DNA from: HGM04593 sp045661225
GTDB lineage: Bacteria > Bacteroidota > Bacteroidia > Bacteroidales > Bacteroidaceae
Length of the DNA: 57,665 nt
Reading direction: 5' to 3'
Assembly (NCBI GenBank): GCA_045661225.1
Contig: JAZRFF010000024.1
Coordinates: 1 to 57,665 of the forward strand
A program made the position numbers and the translations under genes. Below, piece after piece: positions 7,600 through 15,042 of this stretch (its first letter is position 1; each line of letters opens with the position of its first letter). Below the pieces are notes generated by a model. It ran no database searches and was not told where the DNA came from. It saw only the letters and a list, made by a program, of their open reading frames with translations.

Positions 7600-7625
7600 T
7601 TGCACAAAAGTAGTTATTTGTGCAA
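7600..7625 (-). promoter_or_regulatory. Porin promoter overlapped by a perfect 9-8-9 inverted repeat
   Basis: TTGCACAAA at 7600-7608 and TTTGTGCAA at 7617-7625 form a perfect inverted repeat with an 8-base spacer. The minus-strand -7 element TACTTTTG (complement of 7605-7612) lies inside it. The geometry suits a dimeric regulator that blocks the promoter. Confidence 0.65.
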
Positions 7626-7853
7626 TAAAAAGTTGATAAATTTCATTATTTAACTTTAAAATTGTATATAATGAAAAAATATTATATAAAATGTGACTTA
7701 TTTTAACAAATAAAAGTACAATGTCTCTCTTTTTAGGGGGTGGGCTTTATGCTTTTTAGATGCAAGTTCAATTGCTGTGTAGCGCAATGGGTGCAGGCTT
7801 TGATACTATGCTGCAAGTGTCTGCTTTTATTGTGGTAGCAGTATGGTTGGGCT

Positions 7854-7890
7854 AAAAAAACAGAAACGCCACTTTTCAGTGGCGTTTCTG
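7854..7890 (-). terminator. Terminator of tkt-rpiB
   Basis: A 13-bp perfect stem (7861-7873 with 7878-7890) with loop TTTC. On the minus strand it is followed by seven T, 22 bases past the rpiB stop. Confidence 0.9.
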
Positions 7891-7911
7891 CATATATTAT
7901 ATAAGGTATAT

Positions 7912-8352
7912 TTATCTTTTTACGGGAATTGCGTCGATGCGTGCCTGGTGGCGTCCGCCTTCGAATGGGGTAGAGAGGAATATCTCGACACACTCCTTTG
8001 CGCTATCGGTAGCAATGAAGCGACCGGGCATCACCATTACGTTGGCATCGTTGTGCTGACGCGCAAGTGCTGCAATTTCGGGCTGCCAGCATAGGGCGCT
8101 GCGTATTGCATCGTGGTGGTTGAGGGTCATATTTATTCCGTTGCCGGTGCCGCAGATGGCAATACCGGTGGTGAGGTTGCCTTTCTCAATCTCTTCGGCA
8201 AGCGCGTGTGCAAATTCAGGGTAGTTGCAACTGTCGGTGCTGTGTGTGCCGAAATCCTTGTAGTCGTAGCCCATTGCTTTAAGCCACTCTTTAACCTGTT
8301 CCTTAAGGGGGTAACCGGCGTGGTCGCTCGCAAGTCCTATTGTCTTGTTCAT
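7912..8352 (-). CDS. rpiB: Ribose-5-phosphate isomerase B
   Basis: This enzyme interconverts ribose 5-phosphate and ribulose 5-phosphate in the non-oxidative pentose phosphate pathway. The 146-residue length and the RpiB/LacAB fold are clear: the opening IGLASDHAGYPLKEQVK, the active-site ICGTGNGINM with the catalytic Cys, and the ending FEGGRHQARIDAIP. It overlaps the stop codon of tkt by one base (TAATG), so the two enzymes of the same pathway are translationally coupled and share the tkt promoter and the terminator downstream. Confidence 0.96.
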   Translation of the reverse strand: MNKTIGLASDHAGYPLKEQVKEWLKAMGYDYKDFGTHSTDSCNYPEFAHALAEEIEKGNLTTGIAICGTGNGINMTLNHHDAIRSALCWQPEIAALARQHNDANVMVMPGRFIATDSAKECVEIFLSTPFEGGRHQARIDAIPVKR

Positions 8353-10364
8353 TATAGCATTGATTTTACTTGGTTATACACATTCTCGGCAGTGAAGCCT
8401 AACTTTTCGTCGAGCACCTTGTAAGGAGCCGAGAATCCGAATGACTGTAAGCCCCAAACCTTTCCGTTTGCGCCTACAAGACCCTCGAGATTTACGGGAA
8501 GACCGGCTGTAAGACCGAATACCTTTGCTCCTGAAGGTATGATGCTCTCTTGATATTCCTTGGGCTGTGTACGGAAGAGACCCTCTGAAGGAACCGACAC
8601 GATACGTGTCTTTATGCCGTCGGCTTTGAGCAGCTTGGCACCGTCGACGAGTGTCGAAACCTCGGAACCCGATGCGAGGAGAATAACGTCGTAGTCCTCG
8701 TCGCTGCCGGCGATAATGTATGCACCTTTGCTTGCCTCTTCGTATGGTGTGCCTTCGGGAAGGTTGTTTACATTCTGACGTGAGAAGATGAGGCCGGTCG
8801 GGGTGTCACTGTTCTCCATTGCAAGTTTCCAGGCTTGTGTAGCCTCGTTAACGTCAGCAGGGCGCAAAACGAGCATTGAGTTCTTGCCGCTGTGGTTCTT
8901 TACCTTCTCCATAAGACGTACCTGTGCCTCTTGCTCGACAGGTTCGTGTGTGGGGCCGTCCTCGCCTACGCGGAACGCGTCGTGTGACCAGACGAACTTA
9001 ACGGGAAGCTCCATAAGTGCAGCCATACGTATTGCGGGTTTCATATAGTCGCTGAATACGAAGAATGTTCCGCAAGCTGCAATTACGCCACCGTGAAGCG
9101 CCATACCTATGCAGACGCAGGCCATTGTGAGCTCCGATACTCCGGCGTGCAGGAATGCACCGCTGAAATCTCCGGGAGTGAAGGCGTGTGTCTTTTTCAA
9201 GAAGCCGTCGGTCTTGTCGCTGTTGCTGAGGTCGGCCGATGAGCATATCATATTTCCGTAGTTCTCGGCAAGGATTCCAAGCACGGTAGCCGATGCGTTA
9301 CGTGTGGGAGCGTCGGCCTTCTGCTCAATGGCTGCCCAATCGATTTCAGGCTGTTTGCCGCTGAACCAGTCCTCGAGCAATTGTGCTTTTTCGGGGTTTG
9401 CTGCCGCCCACGCCGCTTTTGTGTTCTTGCGCTCGGCAACAATCTTGCGTAGCTCGGCAAGGCGGTTGTCGTACATCTCTTTTACCTCGGGGAAGAATGT
9501 GAATGGGTTCTCAATGTCGCCACCAAGGTTCTTTATTGTGTTAATGTAGGCGTCGCCACCGAGTGGTGCACCGTGTGTGCCGCAGTCAAACTCGTAGCTG
9601 CTGCCGTCGGCGCGACGTGCACCCTTGCCCATAACGGTGTTGCCGATGATGAGGGTGGGGCGCTCTTTTTCGGCCTTGGCCTCGGTGAGGGCTGCACGTA
9701 TAGCGTCGCAGTCGTTACCGTCAATGGTTATTACCTTCCAGCCCCAAGCCTCGTATTTTTTTGCTGTATCTTCGAACATAACCTCGTCGCAGCGTGTCGA
9801 TAGCTGAATCTGGTTAGCGTCGTAGAACATAATAAGGTTATTGAGCTTCAAGTAACCGGCAAGGCGGCCGGCTCCCTGTGAAACTTCTTCCTGAACTCCA
9901 CCGTCCGAGATGAATGCGTAAATTGTGTGGCCGAATGCCTCGTTGCCTAAACGTGCCTCAAGGAATTTTGCTGCAATGGCTGCACCCACGGCGTATGTGT
10001 GTCCCTGACCAAGAGGGCCTGAGGTATTCTCGATGCCTCGTGCAAAATTCACCTCGGGGTGACCGGGAGTGGCGCTTCCCCATTGACGCAACTGCTTGAG
10101 CTCGTCCATTGTATATTTGTCGGACAGGGCAAGCACCGAATAAAGCATAGGTGACATATGACCCGGGTCGAGGAAGAAACGGTCACGTCCCTCCCACAAT
10201 GGGTTCTCGGGGTCGTGAATCAAAAACTCTGAATAGAGGACATTGATAAAATCGGCACCGCCCATAGCACCGCCGGGGTGTCCCGATTTTGCCTTTTCTA
10301 CCATAGCTGCAGTGAGGATACGAATGTTATCCGCAGCTCTGTTCATCAGTTGCTTGCTGTTCAT
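8352..10364 (-). CDS. tkt: Transketolase
   Basis: Transfers two-carbon units between ketose and aldose phosphates with thiamine diphosphate. The 670-residue protein has the N-terminal TPP domain (KSGHPGGAMGGADF near residues 26-39, the metal-binding SDGGVQEEVSQGAG with D-N after it), a central pyrimidine-binding domain (HDAFRVGEDGPTHEPVEQ) and the C-terminal domain. The metal motif reads SDGG rather than the usual GDGC, which I regard as a subfamily trait. It heads the tkt-rpiB operon. Its leader forms a GC-rich hairpin (10402-10441) between the -7 box and the start, so translation or transcription through the leader may be controlled. Confidence 0.96.
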   Translation of the reverse strand: MNSKQLMNRAADNIRILTAAMVEKAKSGHPGGAMGGADFINVLYSEFLIHDPENPLWEGRDRFFLDPGHMSPMLYSVLALSDKYTMDELKQLRQWGSATPGHPEVNFARGIENTSGPLGQGHTYAVGAAIAAKFLEARLGNEAFGHTIYAFISDGGVQEEVSQGAGRLAGYLKLNNLIMFYDANQIQLSTRCDEVMFEDTAKKYEAWGWKVITIDGNDCDAIRAALTEAKAEKERPTLIIGNTVMGKGARRADGSSYEFDCGTHGAPLGGDAYINTIKNLGGDIENPFTFFPEVKEMYDNRLAELRKIVAERKNTKAAWAAANPEKAQLLEDWFSGKQPEIDWAAIEQKADAPTRNASATVLGILAENYGNMICSSADLSNSDKTDGFLKKTHAFTPGDFSGAFLHAGVSELTMACVCIGMALHGGVIAACGTFFVFSDYMKPAIRMAALMELPVKFVWSHDAFRVGEDGPTHEPVEQEAQVRLMEKVKNHSGKNSMLVLRPADVNEATQAWKLAMENSDTPTGLIFSRQNVNNLPEGTPYEEASKGAYIIAGSDEDYDVILLASGSEVSTLVDGAKLLKADGIKTRIVSVPSEGLFRTQPKEYQESIIPSGAKVFGLTAGLPVNLEGLVGANGKVWGLQSFGFSAPYKVLDEKLGFTAENVYNQVKSML

Positions 10365-10401
10365 ATTTTACTATTATAGTTAGTGGAGTGTTATAATTCA
10401 A

Positions 10402-10465
10402 GGTTCTTCCGCCGGGTGGCTGAGACCCTTGTGGAGATACCTTTCCGTAATTTTCTACAAAAGTA
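10402..10465 (-). promoter_or_regulatory. tkt promoter and structured leader
   Basis: The minus strand has the -7 box TACTTTTG (complement of 10458-10465). The leader after it folds into GGTATCTCC (complement of 10433-10441) paired with GGAAGAACC (complement of 10402-10410) through two bulges, capped by an inner GGGT/ACCC hairpin. It does not match a riboswitch consensus that I know; TPP boxes are absent on the coding strand. Confidence 0.4.
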
Positions 10466-10599
10466 ATATTTTTTGTTTGAAAGTAGGGCATAAATAATTG
10501 ATGATTTTCTACCTTGTTTATAAATATTTGCTGCAGTTACCGTTTTTTAATTGTTTCGCTCTGTTTTATTGCCTTTTTAAGACCTTTTTGCACTCTTGA

Positions 10600-10632
10600 T
10601 TGCTTGTGTTGCCTGCTTTTGTGCTATCTTCG
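10600..10632 (+). promoter_or_regulatory. Promoter of tex
   Basis: TATCTTCG at 10625-10632 with TTGC at 10600-10603, spacing 21 bases. The transcript start would be 5-15 bases before the ATG at 10647, giving a very short leader. Confidence 0.45.
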
Positions 10633-10646
10633 TGCTATAAATATAA

Positions 10647-12764
10647 ATGACTATGCTTGTAGATATTATAGCCCGACAGTTGGGCTTTGCCACGGATAAG
10701 GTCCGTAATACTGTAGAACTGCTCGAGGGGGGTGCAACGGTGCCATTCATTGCGCGTTACCGTAAAGAGGCTACAGGCTCAATGGACGAGGTTGCCATTG
10801 GGGCTGTCAAAGATATGCACGAGCGTCTTAAGGCTGTTGTGCAGCGCAAAGAGACAATTGTTGCCACTATTGAAGAACAGGGACGCCTCACTCCTGAACT
10901 GAAGAAACGCATCGATGCTTGTTTCGACGCAGTGGAGCTCGAGGATATATACCTTCCTTATCGTCCCAAACGCCGTACGCGTGCCACAATGGCAAAGGAA
11001 CGCGGTCTTGAACCGCTGGCCGACCTTATCTTTGCTCAGCAGAGCGCCGATATCCGGGAACGTGCGCAACGTTACGTGTCGGCCGAAGTGCCCACCGCCG
11101 ATGATGCTGTTGCCGGGGCGTGCGACATTATAGCCGAACGCGTGGTCGAGGACGAGGGCGCACGCGTGGCTGTGCGGCGTCTTTTTGCACGCAACGGCGT
11201 CCTTGTTTCAAAGGTTGTTAAAGGTAAAGAGGCCGATGGTATTAAGTATGCCGACTATTATGAATGGCAAGAGAGTGTGGCGCGTATCTCGTCGCATCGC
11301 CTGCTGGCAATAATGCGTGGCGAGGAGGAGGGGGTCTTGCGTATGTCTATAACGATAGATGCCGATGTTGCTGTTGAATCGCTCTGCCGACGCTTCGTAA
11401 AGCACCGTTCGCCGTCGCGCGGGTATATGGAGGCTGCCATAGCCGATGGTTACAAGCGTCTGCTGGCACCTTCTATTGAAAATGAAACGCGCGCGAAAGC
11501 CAAGGAGCGTGCCGACGACGAGGCTATAGCGGTCTTTGCCGATAATTTGCGACAGTTGCTTATGTCGTCACCATTGGGACAGAAGAGGGTTATTGCCATC
11601 GACCCGGGCTTCAGGACGGGGTGCAAGGTGGTTGTGCTCGATTCGCAGGGCAATCTGCTGCATCACACTGTAATTTATCCGCACGCTCCGCAGAACGACC
11701 GCGATGGGGCTGCACGCATAATCACCTCGCTTGTGAATGACTATTCGACCGAGGCTTTTGCTGTTGGAAACGGCACAGCCGGTCGTGAGACCGAGGATTT
11801 TGTGCGTCATCTGGGGCTTGCACCCGATATTTTCTCGGTAAACGAGGACGGCGCGTCGGTCTATTCGGCATCGGCTGTTGCACGCGAGGAGTTTCTCGAT
11901 GAGGACGTTACTGTACGTGGCGCGGTTTCCATTGGACGCCGGCTCATAGACCCACTGTCGGAACTTGTGAAAATTGAACCTCGTTCTATTGGAGTAGGGC
12001 AGTATCAGCATAGTGTCGACCAGGGGAAACTCAAAGAACGGCTCGATGTTGTTGTCGAGAGTTGTGTAAACAAGGTGGGTGTGAATCTCAATACCGCGAC
12101 AAAGCAAATTCTGACGCATATTTCGGGGCTCGGTCCGGCTCTTGCCGATAATATAGTAAAATACCGTGCGCAGAATGGCGATTTTCGCAGCAGACGGGAG
12201 TTGCTTAAGGTGCCACGCCTTGGCAATAAGGCTTTTGAACAGGCTGCGGGCTTCTTGCGGGTGATGGGCGGCGACGAACCGCTCGATGCGACTGCCGTCC
12301 ACCCCGAATCGTATGGAATTGTGGCTCGAATGGCAAAAGATGCCGGTGTTACACTCGATGAATTTATTGGCAACGCCGAACTGCGCAAAGGGGTTGTGTT
12401 AAAGGAGTATGTGACCGACAAAGTGGGGCTTCCCACATTGACCGATATTCTTGACGCTCTGAACAAGCGCGGGCTCGACCCGCGCGAACAGGCAAAGGCC
12501 TTCTCGTTCGACCCTTCGGTGCACGAGATTGAGGATTTGCGGGCAGGTATGGTGTTGCCGGGAATTGTTACCAACGTAACGGCATTCGGAGCGTTTGTGA
12601 ATGTGGGTGTGCATCAGGACGGTCTTGTGCATATATCGCAGCTGGCCGACAGATACGTTGCCTCGCCCGGCGACGTTGTAAAACTCGGTCAACAGGTGAT
12701 GGTGCGTGTCGTGGAGGTTGACCTCAAACGACGCAGGGTGGCACTCTCAATGCGTGGGGTATAA
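10647..12764 (+). CDS. tex: Tex-family transcription accessory protein, S1 RNA-binding
   Basis: Tex proteins bind RNA and act with RNA polymerase, related to eukaryotic Spt6. The 705-residue protein shows the full order: an N-terminal helical domain (LEGGATVPFIARYRKEATG), an RNase-H-like YqgF domain starting VIAIDPGFRTGCKVVVLD near residue 316, a helix-hairpin-helix region (SGLGPALADNIVKYR and VPRLGNKAFEQAAGF), and a C-terminal S1 domain (GMVLPGIVTNVTAFGAFVNV...DGLVHISQL). The length is slightly short of the 770-residue E. coli form. A second in-frame ATG at 10653 cannot be excluded as the start. The gene is monocistronic, ending directly in a 40-bp palindromic terminator. Confidence 0.95.
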   Translation: MTMLVDIIARQLGFATDKVRNTVELLEGGATVPFIARYRKEATGSMDEVAIGAVKDMHERLKAVVQRKETIVATIEEQGRLTPELKKRIDACFDAVELEDIYLPYRPKRRTRATMAKERGLEPLADLIFAQQSADIRERAQRYVSAEVPTADDAVAGACDIIAERVVEDEGARVAVRRLFARNGVLVSKVVKGKEADGIKYADYYEWQESVARISSHRLLAIMRGEEEGVLRMSITIDADVAVESLCRRFVKHRSPSRGYMEAAIADGYKRLLAPSIENETRAKAKERADDEAIAVFADNLRQLLMSSPLGQKRVIAIDPGFRTGCKVVVLDSQGNLLHHTVIYPHAPQNDRDGAARIITSLVNDYSTEAFAVGNGTAGRETEDFVRHLGLAPDIFSVNEDGASVYSASAVAREEFLDEDVTVRGAVSIGRRLIDPLSELVKIEPRSIGVGQYQHSVDQGKLKERLDVVVESCVNKVGVNLNTATKQILTHISGLGPALADNIVKYRAQNGDFRSRRELLKVPRLGNKAFEQAAGFLRVMGGDEPLDATAVHPESYGIVARMAKDAGVTLDEFIGNAELRKGVVLKEYVTDKVGLPTLTDILDALNKRGLDPREQAKAFSFDPSVHEIEDLRAGMVLPGIVTNVTAFGAFVNVGVHQDGLVHISQLADRYVASPGDVVKLGQQVMVRVVEVDLKRRRVALSMRGV

Positions 12765-12802
12765 AAACAAACGATAGGAGCGCGCTCCTATCGTTTGTTT
12801 TT
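12763..12802. terminator. Bidirectional terminator between tex and the convergent lipoprotein gene
   Basis: A perfect 40-bp palindrome with 20-bp arms meeting at GGAGCG/CGCTCC and ending in A5 and T5 runs. It overlaps the last two bases of the tex stop codon and serves both converging transcripts. Confidence 0.92.
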
Positions 12803-12822
12803 ACTGATGAATCCCTTATAGA

Positions 12823-13788
12823 CTAATCTTGCTTTTTTGCTGTTATCTTTAGAGTGTAAATCTCTCCTTCTATATTTACCCGTGGGTGGTTGTAATTCAT
12901 ATTGCCTTTTTTGTCTATTTTTATGGTAGCTTCGGGTATCTCCTTTAATGTTAAATCGTAACCGTTGTTTTCATTAGTGATTTTGTATTGGCTCTTGTAA
13001 CCAAAGTATGAACTATTATTCTCTAAAACCTCAATCTCGGCACTGTTTTTACCCATTCTGTTTACTTCGACCTTGATATTGGTATATTCTTCTACAAGGA
13101 CTTTACCTGCATATAATTTCCCTGTGCCGCTATATGTTCCTTGCAGGGTTGCGGCTTTCTTCTTTATCTTACGATTGCTAACAGACGATTTGCTGATTGT
13201 GCTCTTTTCTTGAGGTGTGCTGTCGGCTTTTGGGGTTGATAGCTCTTTTCTTTCTCCGTTGTCTGTTATTGGTAAGAAATTTATATCGTCATTTGTCTTT
13301 TGCGCCGAGAGGTATTTGTAATGGTACTCGTACTGTGTCTGTTGTGAACGTAAATCAGCCGGCCAACCTAATCCTACTCCTAATAATGTACCTGCCGCAC
13401 CGCTTCCTATTATAATACCGCTTACATCTTCTTCTCCCGCCAAAGCCATTATAGTTCCAACAAGCATAATCCCGCAACTCAAACTTGTAAGCCCTATTCC
13501 TGTATATTTTAAGAAATATGTTTCGTTGTAACTTTTTGTCTTATAGTCTAAAGCGAATGGTATATAATTATTGGTGTTGGGTTTTTTCGATAATAGGTAA
13601 GCATAATAATCGTCGCTAGATATTGTAACTTCTGCTGTTCCGCTGTTGTCTATAACCGCGAGTTTTTCCATATTGGGCGCGTAAATTACGCTTTGTGGTT
13701 CCCCTTTTATAGTGATAGTCTGTTTGGTACTGCACGAAAATAACGTAACACACAGTAACAAAAGTATTGTAAGTTTAATGTGTTTCAT
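12823..13788 (-). CDS. Hypothetical lipoprotein with a central membrane-like hairpin
   Basis: A 321-residue protein with a lipoprotein signal (MKHIKLTILLLLCVTLFSCS, lipidated Cys near residue 19). The mature part starts with a PEGA-like strand region (TIKGEPQSVIYAPNMEKLAV), then two glycine-rich hydrophobic segments (near residues 97-118 and 125-145, the second GIIIGSGAAGTLLGVGLGW), a polar Lys/Ser/Thr-rich linker and a C-terminal beta-domain beginning LQGTYSGTGKLYAGK. I do not recognise a family. It lies 12 bases behind the next lipoprotein gene and is probably co-expressed with it. Codon use is visibly more AT-rich (many ATA, TTA, AAT) than the flanking tex and gal genes, which may point to acquisition by transfer. 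Confidence 0.75.
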   Translation of the reverse strand: MKHIKLTILLLLCVTLFSCSTKQTITIKGEPQSVIYAPNMEKLAVIDNSGTAEVTISSDDYYAYLLSKKPNTNNYIPFALDYKTKSYNETYFLKYTGIGLTSLSCGIMLVGTIMALAGEEDVSGIIIGSGAAGTLLGVGLGWPADLRSQQTQYEYHYKYLSAQKTNDDINFLPITDNGERKELSTPKADSTPQEKSTISKSSVSNRKIKKKAATLQGTYSGTGKLYAGKVLVEEYTNIKVEVNRMGKNSAEIEVLENNSSYFGYKSQYKITNENNGYDLTLKEIPEATIKIDKKGNMNYNHPRVNIEGEIYTLKITAKKQD

Positions 13789-13800
13789 AATAATATGGAT

Positions 13801-14661
13801 TTATTTATAGTCGTATAATATTCCTTGTACTCTGCAGTTCTCTCCAATAGAAACATTGGTGTTAAAGTAAAGTAACCACAAATATTCATTTAGAGCATCG
13901 GGTTTTGTTTGGTAGACTTTACGCAGTGCTTCGTTTACTTTCTTTTTATCTGTTACGGGTACTATTATCTTTGAGTTTGCATAAAAGTCGGTTACTATTT
14001 TGTCGAATGTCTTTCCGCCATCTAATGAGTATGAGATACATACGCTGAATTTGCAGTAGGATTGTTCTTTGTCTAAATCGGGTAGGCTTATGCTATTACC
14101 GTTAAGCTCTCCGTTGCCGATTCCTGTTATTTTATATATCTTCGACATAGCTCCGCTACCGTGTGGAGCTATAGAAACCTGTGGTAGGTCGGCAACGTAT
14201 GTGGTGCTTGTATTTGATATTCCCGACGTTCCCGAGCTTCCGAGATTTATTCCGCTTGCTATTTGTCCTACAACACCTCCAACTCCAAGGGCGCCGGCAA
14301 TTGCTCCAAGATTAACCGAACCGCCTTGGGTGTTAGACGAGATTTCTGTTGTTGAGTGTTGTTTAACAGTCGGGTCGTAATAAGATGTTGATACTCCGCT
14401 TGAATTGACGAAAAAAGATTTTGTTTGGTCAATGGTCATAATCTCGTCTGTTCTGTTGTAAACAATGGCTGTAAGTCTACCGTCTTTTGAAATTGTGTAT
14501 GCAACGGCTATTTCGGCATCGTCGGGTATGGGGATTTGTTCTGACGGTTGGGCGTGAGTGGTTCTTACAGATTGATAGGCTACGCTTGTTGTTGTGAGCT
14601 TCGTAGAACCACAAGAAATTAAAGTGAAAAGAAATAAAATGTAAATAATTGTCTTTTTCAT
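13801..14661 (-). CDS. Hypothetical lipoprotein with a glycine-rich segment
   Basis: A 286-residue protein with a short lipoprotein signal, MKKTIIYILFLFTLISCGST, lipidated Cys near residue 17. I chose the ATG at 14661 because it gives a perfect signal; the frame is open 45 bases further upstream but that extension is polar and has no function. The centre contains a glycine-rich hydrophobic stretch (LGAIAGALGVGGVVGQIASG), which could insert in a membrane or aggregate, and the C-terminal half has alternating strands with a DGGKTFDKIVTDFYA motif. No family is recognised. It precedes the 321-residue lipoprotein gene in the same operon. The AT-rich composition is shared by both genes. Confidence 0.75.
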   Translation of the reverse strand: MKKTIIYILFLFTLISCGSTKLTTTSVAYQSVRTTHAQPSEQIPIPDDAEIAVAYTISKDGRLTAIVYNRTDEIMTIDQTKSFFVNSSGVSTSYYDPTVKQHSTTEISSNTQGGSVNLGAIAGALGVGGVVGQIASGINLGSSGTSGISNTSTTYVADLPQVSIAPHGSGAMSKIYKITGIGNGELNGNSISLPDLDKEQSYCKFSVCISYSLDGGKTFDKIVTDFYANSKIIVPVTDKKKVNEALRKVYQTKPDALNEYLWLLYFNTNVSIGENCRVQGILYDYK

Positions 14662-14702
14662 TTTTATATATAAAAAGGCGTGTAACCATTCTATTGCTTG
14701 CC

Positions 14703-14824
14703 TCATTTCAGGTTACCGCCAAGTGACCTAACACATAACAAGTACAGAATAGTCCACGCCAAAATAGCGTGAACTCTCAGTCAACTTGTTCTTATGTGTT
14801 GAATATTGGCGGTATTCGAAATGA
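14703..14824. repeat. Large nested imperfect palindrome, about 122 bp
   Basis: Four pairs of complementary segments nest around one centre. TCATTTC (14703-14709) pairs with 14818-14824; TACCGCCAA (14714-14722) with TTGGCGGTA (14806-14814); AACACATAACAAGT (14730-14743) with ACTTG and TTATGTGTT (14784-14800, a 3-base bulge); and AGTCCACGC (14751-14759) with GCGTGAACT (14767-14775, one mismatch). The result is a long cruciform or RNA hairpin with bulges. It could be a miniature mobile element, a recombination site or a leader RNA of the lipoprotein operon. Confidence 0.75.
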
Positions 14825-14864
14825 AAGAACAAGAGCCAAAAGCTCATTTATAAATGTAAAGAAT

Positions 14865-14931
14865 GGAACAGCGTTGTTAATAAATAGATTCTATCTCTTG
14901 AATATTAACGCTTGTTATTACAGCGTGTTCC
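14865..14931. repeat. Second imperfect palindrome beside the first
   Basis: GGAACA (14865-14870) pairs with TGTTCC (14926-14931), and GCGTT-gtt-AATA (14871-14882) pairs with TATTAACGC (14903-14911) with a 3-base bulge; about 14 bases bulge on the right arm. The structure is weaker than its neighbour. Confidence 0.45.
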
Positions 14932-14988
14932 TGTGTCTTTTCTGTTATTTTTGTCTGTTTTTTGTTTTTGTTTGTTCTATTTTAAAAG

Positions 14989-15024
14989 ATGCCTATTGAC
15001 ACAGAATCCTGCGTCAATAGGCAT
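14989..15024 (-). terminator. Terminator of the galactose operon
   Basis: A perfect 12-bp stem (14989-15000 with 15013-15024) extended by an inner CAG/CTG pair. On the minus strand it is followed by CTTTTAAAA, 19 bases past the galK stop. Confidence 0.85.
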
Positions 15025-15042
15025 ACAACTAATATTTATCTA

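Larger units (their letters stand above)
7550..7911. other. Spacer between the porin and rpiB
   Basis: This 362-base gap holds the porin promoter and operator-like repeat (7600-7625), a very AT-rich stretch to about 7730, about 120 bases with no recognisable feature, and the rpiB terminator at 7854-7890. A short minus-strand open frame from 7993 runs through rpiB and is a shadow. Confidence 0.6.
14662..15042. other. Structured spacer between galK and the lipoprotein genes
   Basis: This 381-base gap holds no coding frame that I can support. From right to left it contains the galK terminator (14989-15024), an imperfect palindrome (14865-14931), a small hairpin GAGC-caaaa-GCTC (14833-14845) and a large nested palindrome (14703-14824). 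I find no clear TAnnTTTG promoter for the lipoprotein operon. Confidence 0.7.

Noticed and set aside
7733..7993. 86-codon minus-strand frame next to rpiB
   Set aside because: It overlaps rpiB and its terminator and has no coding character.
10414..10441. TPP riboswitch before tkt
   Set aside because: A CTGAGA-ACCCT-like string is present only on the strand opposite to the tkt transcript, and the GAACCTGAT box is missing.
11568..12302. Minus-strand frame of 244 codons inside tex
   Set aside because: Antisense shadow; tex has all of its domains.
14726..14804. Integron attC-like site
   Set aside because: ACCTAAC and GTTGAAT match the RYYYAAC and GTTRRRY cores, and 79 bases is a normal attC length. 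The two cores pair poorly with each other, the stem extends well beyond them, and no integrase or cassette array is visible. Kept only as an alternative reading of the palindrome.
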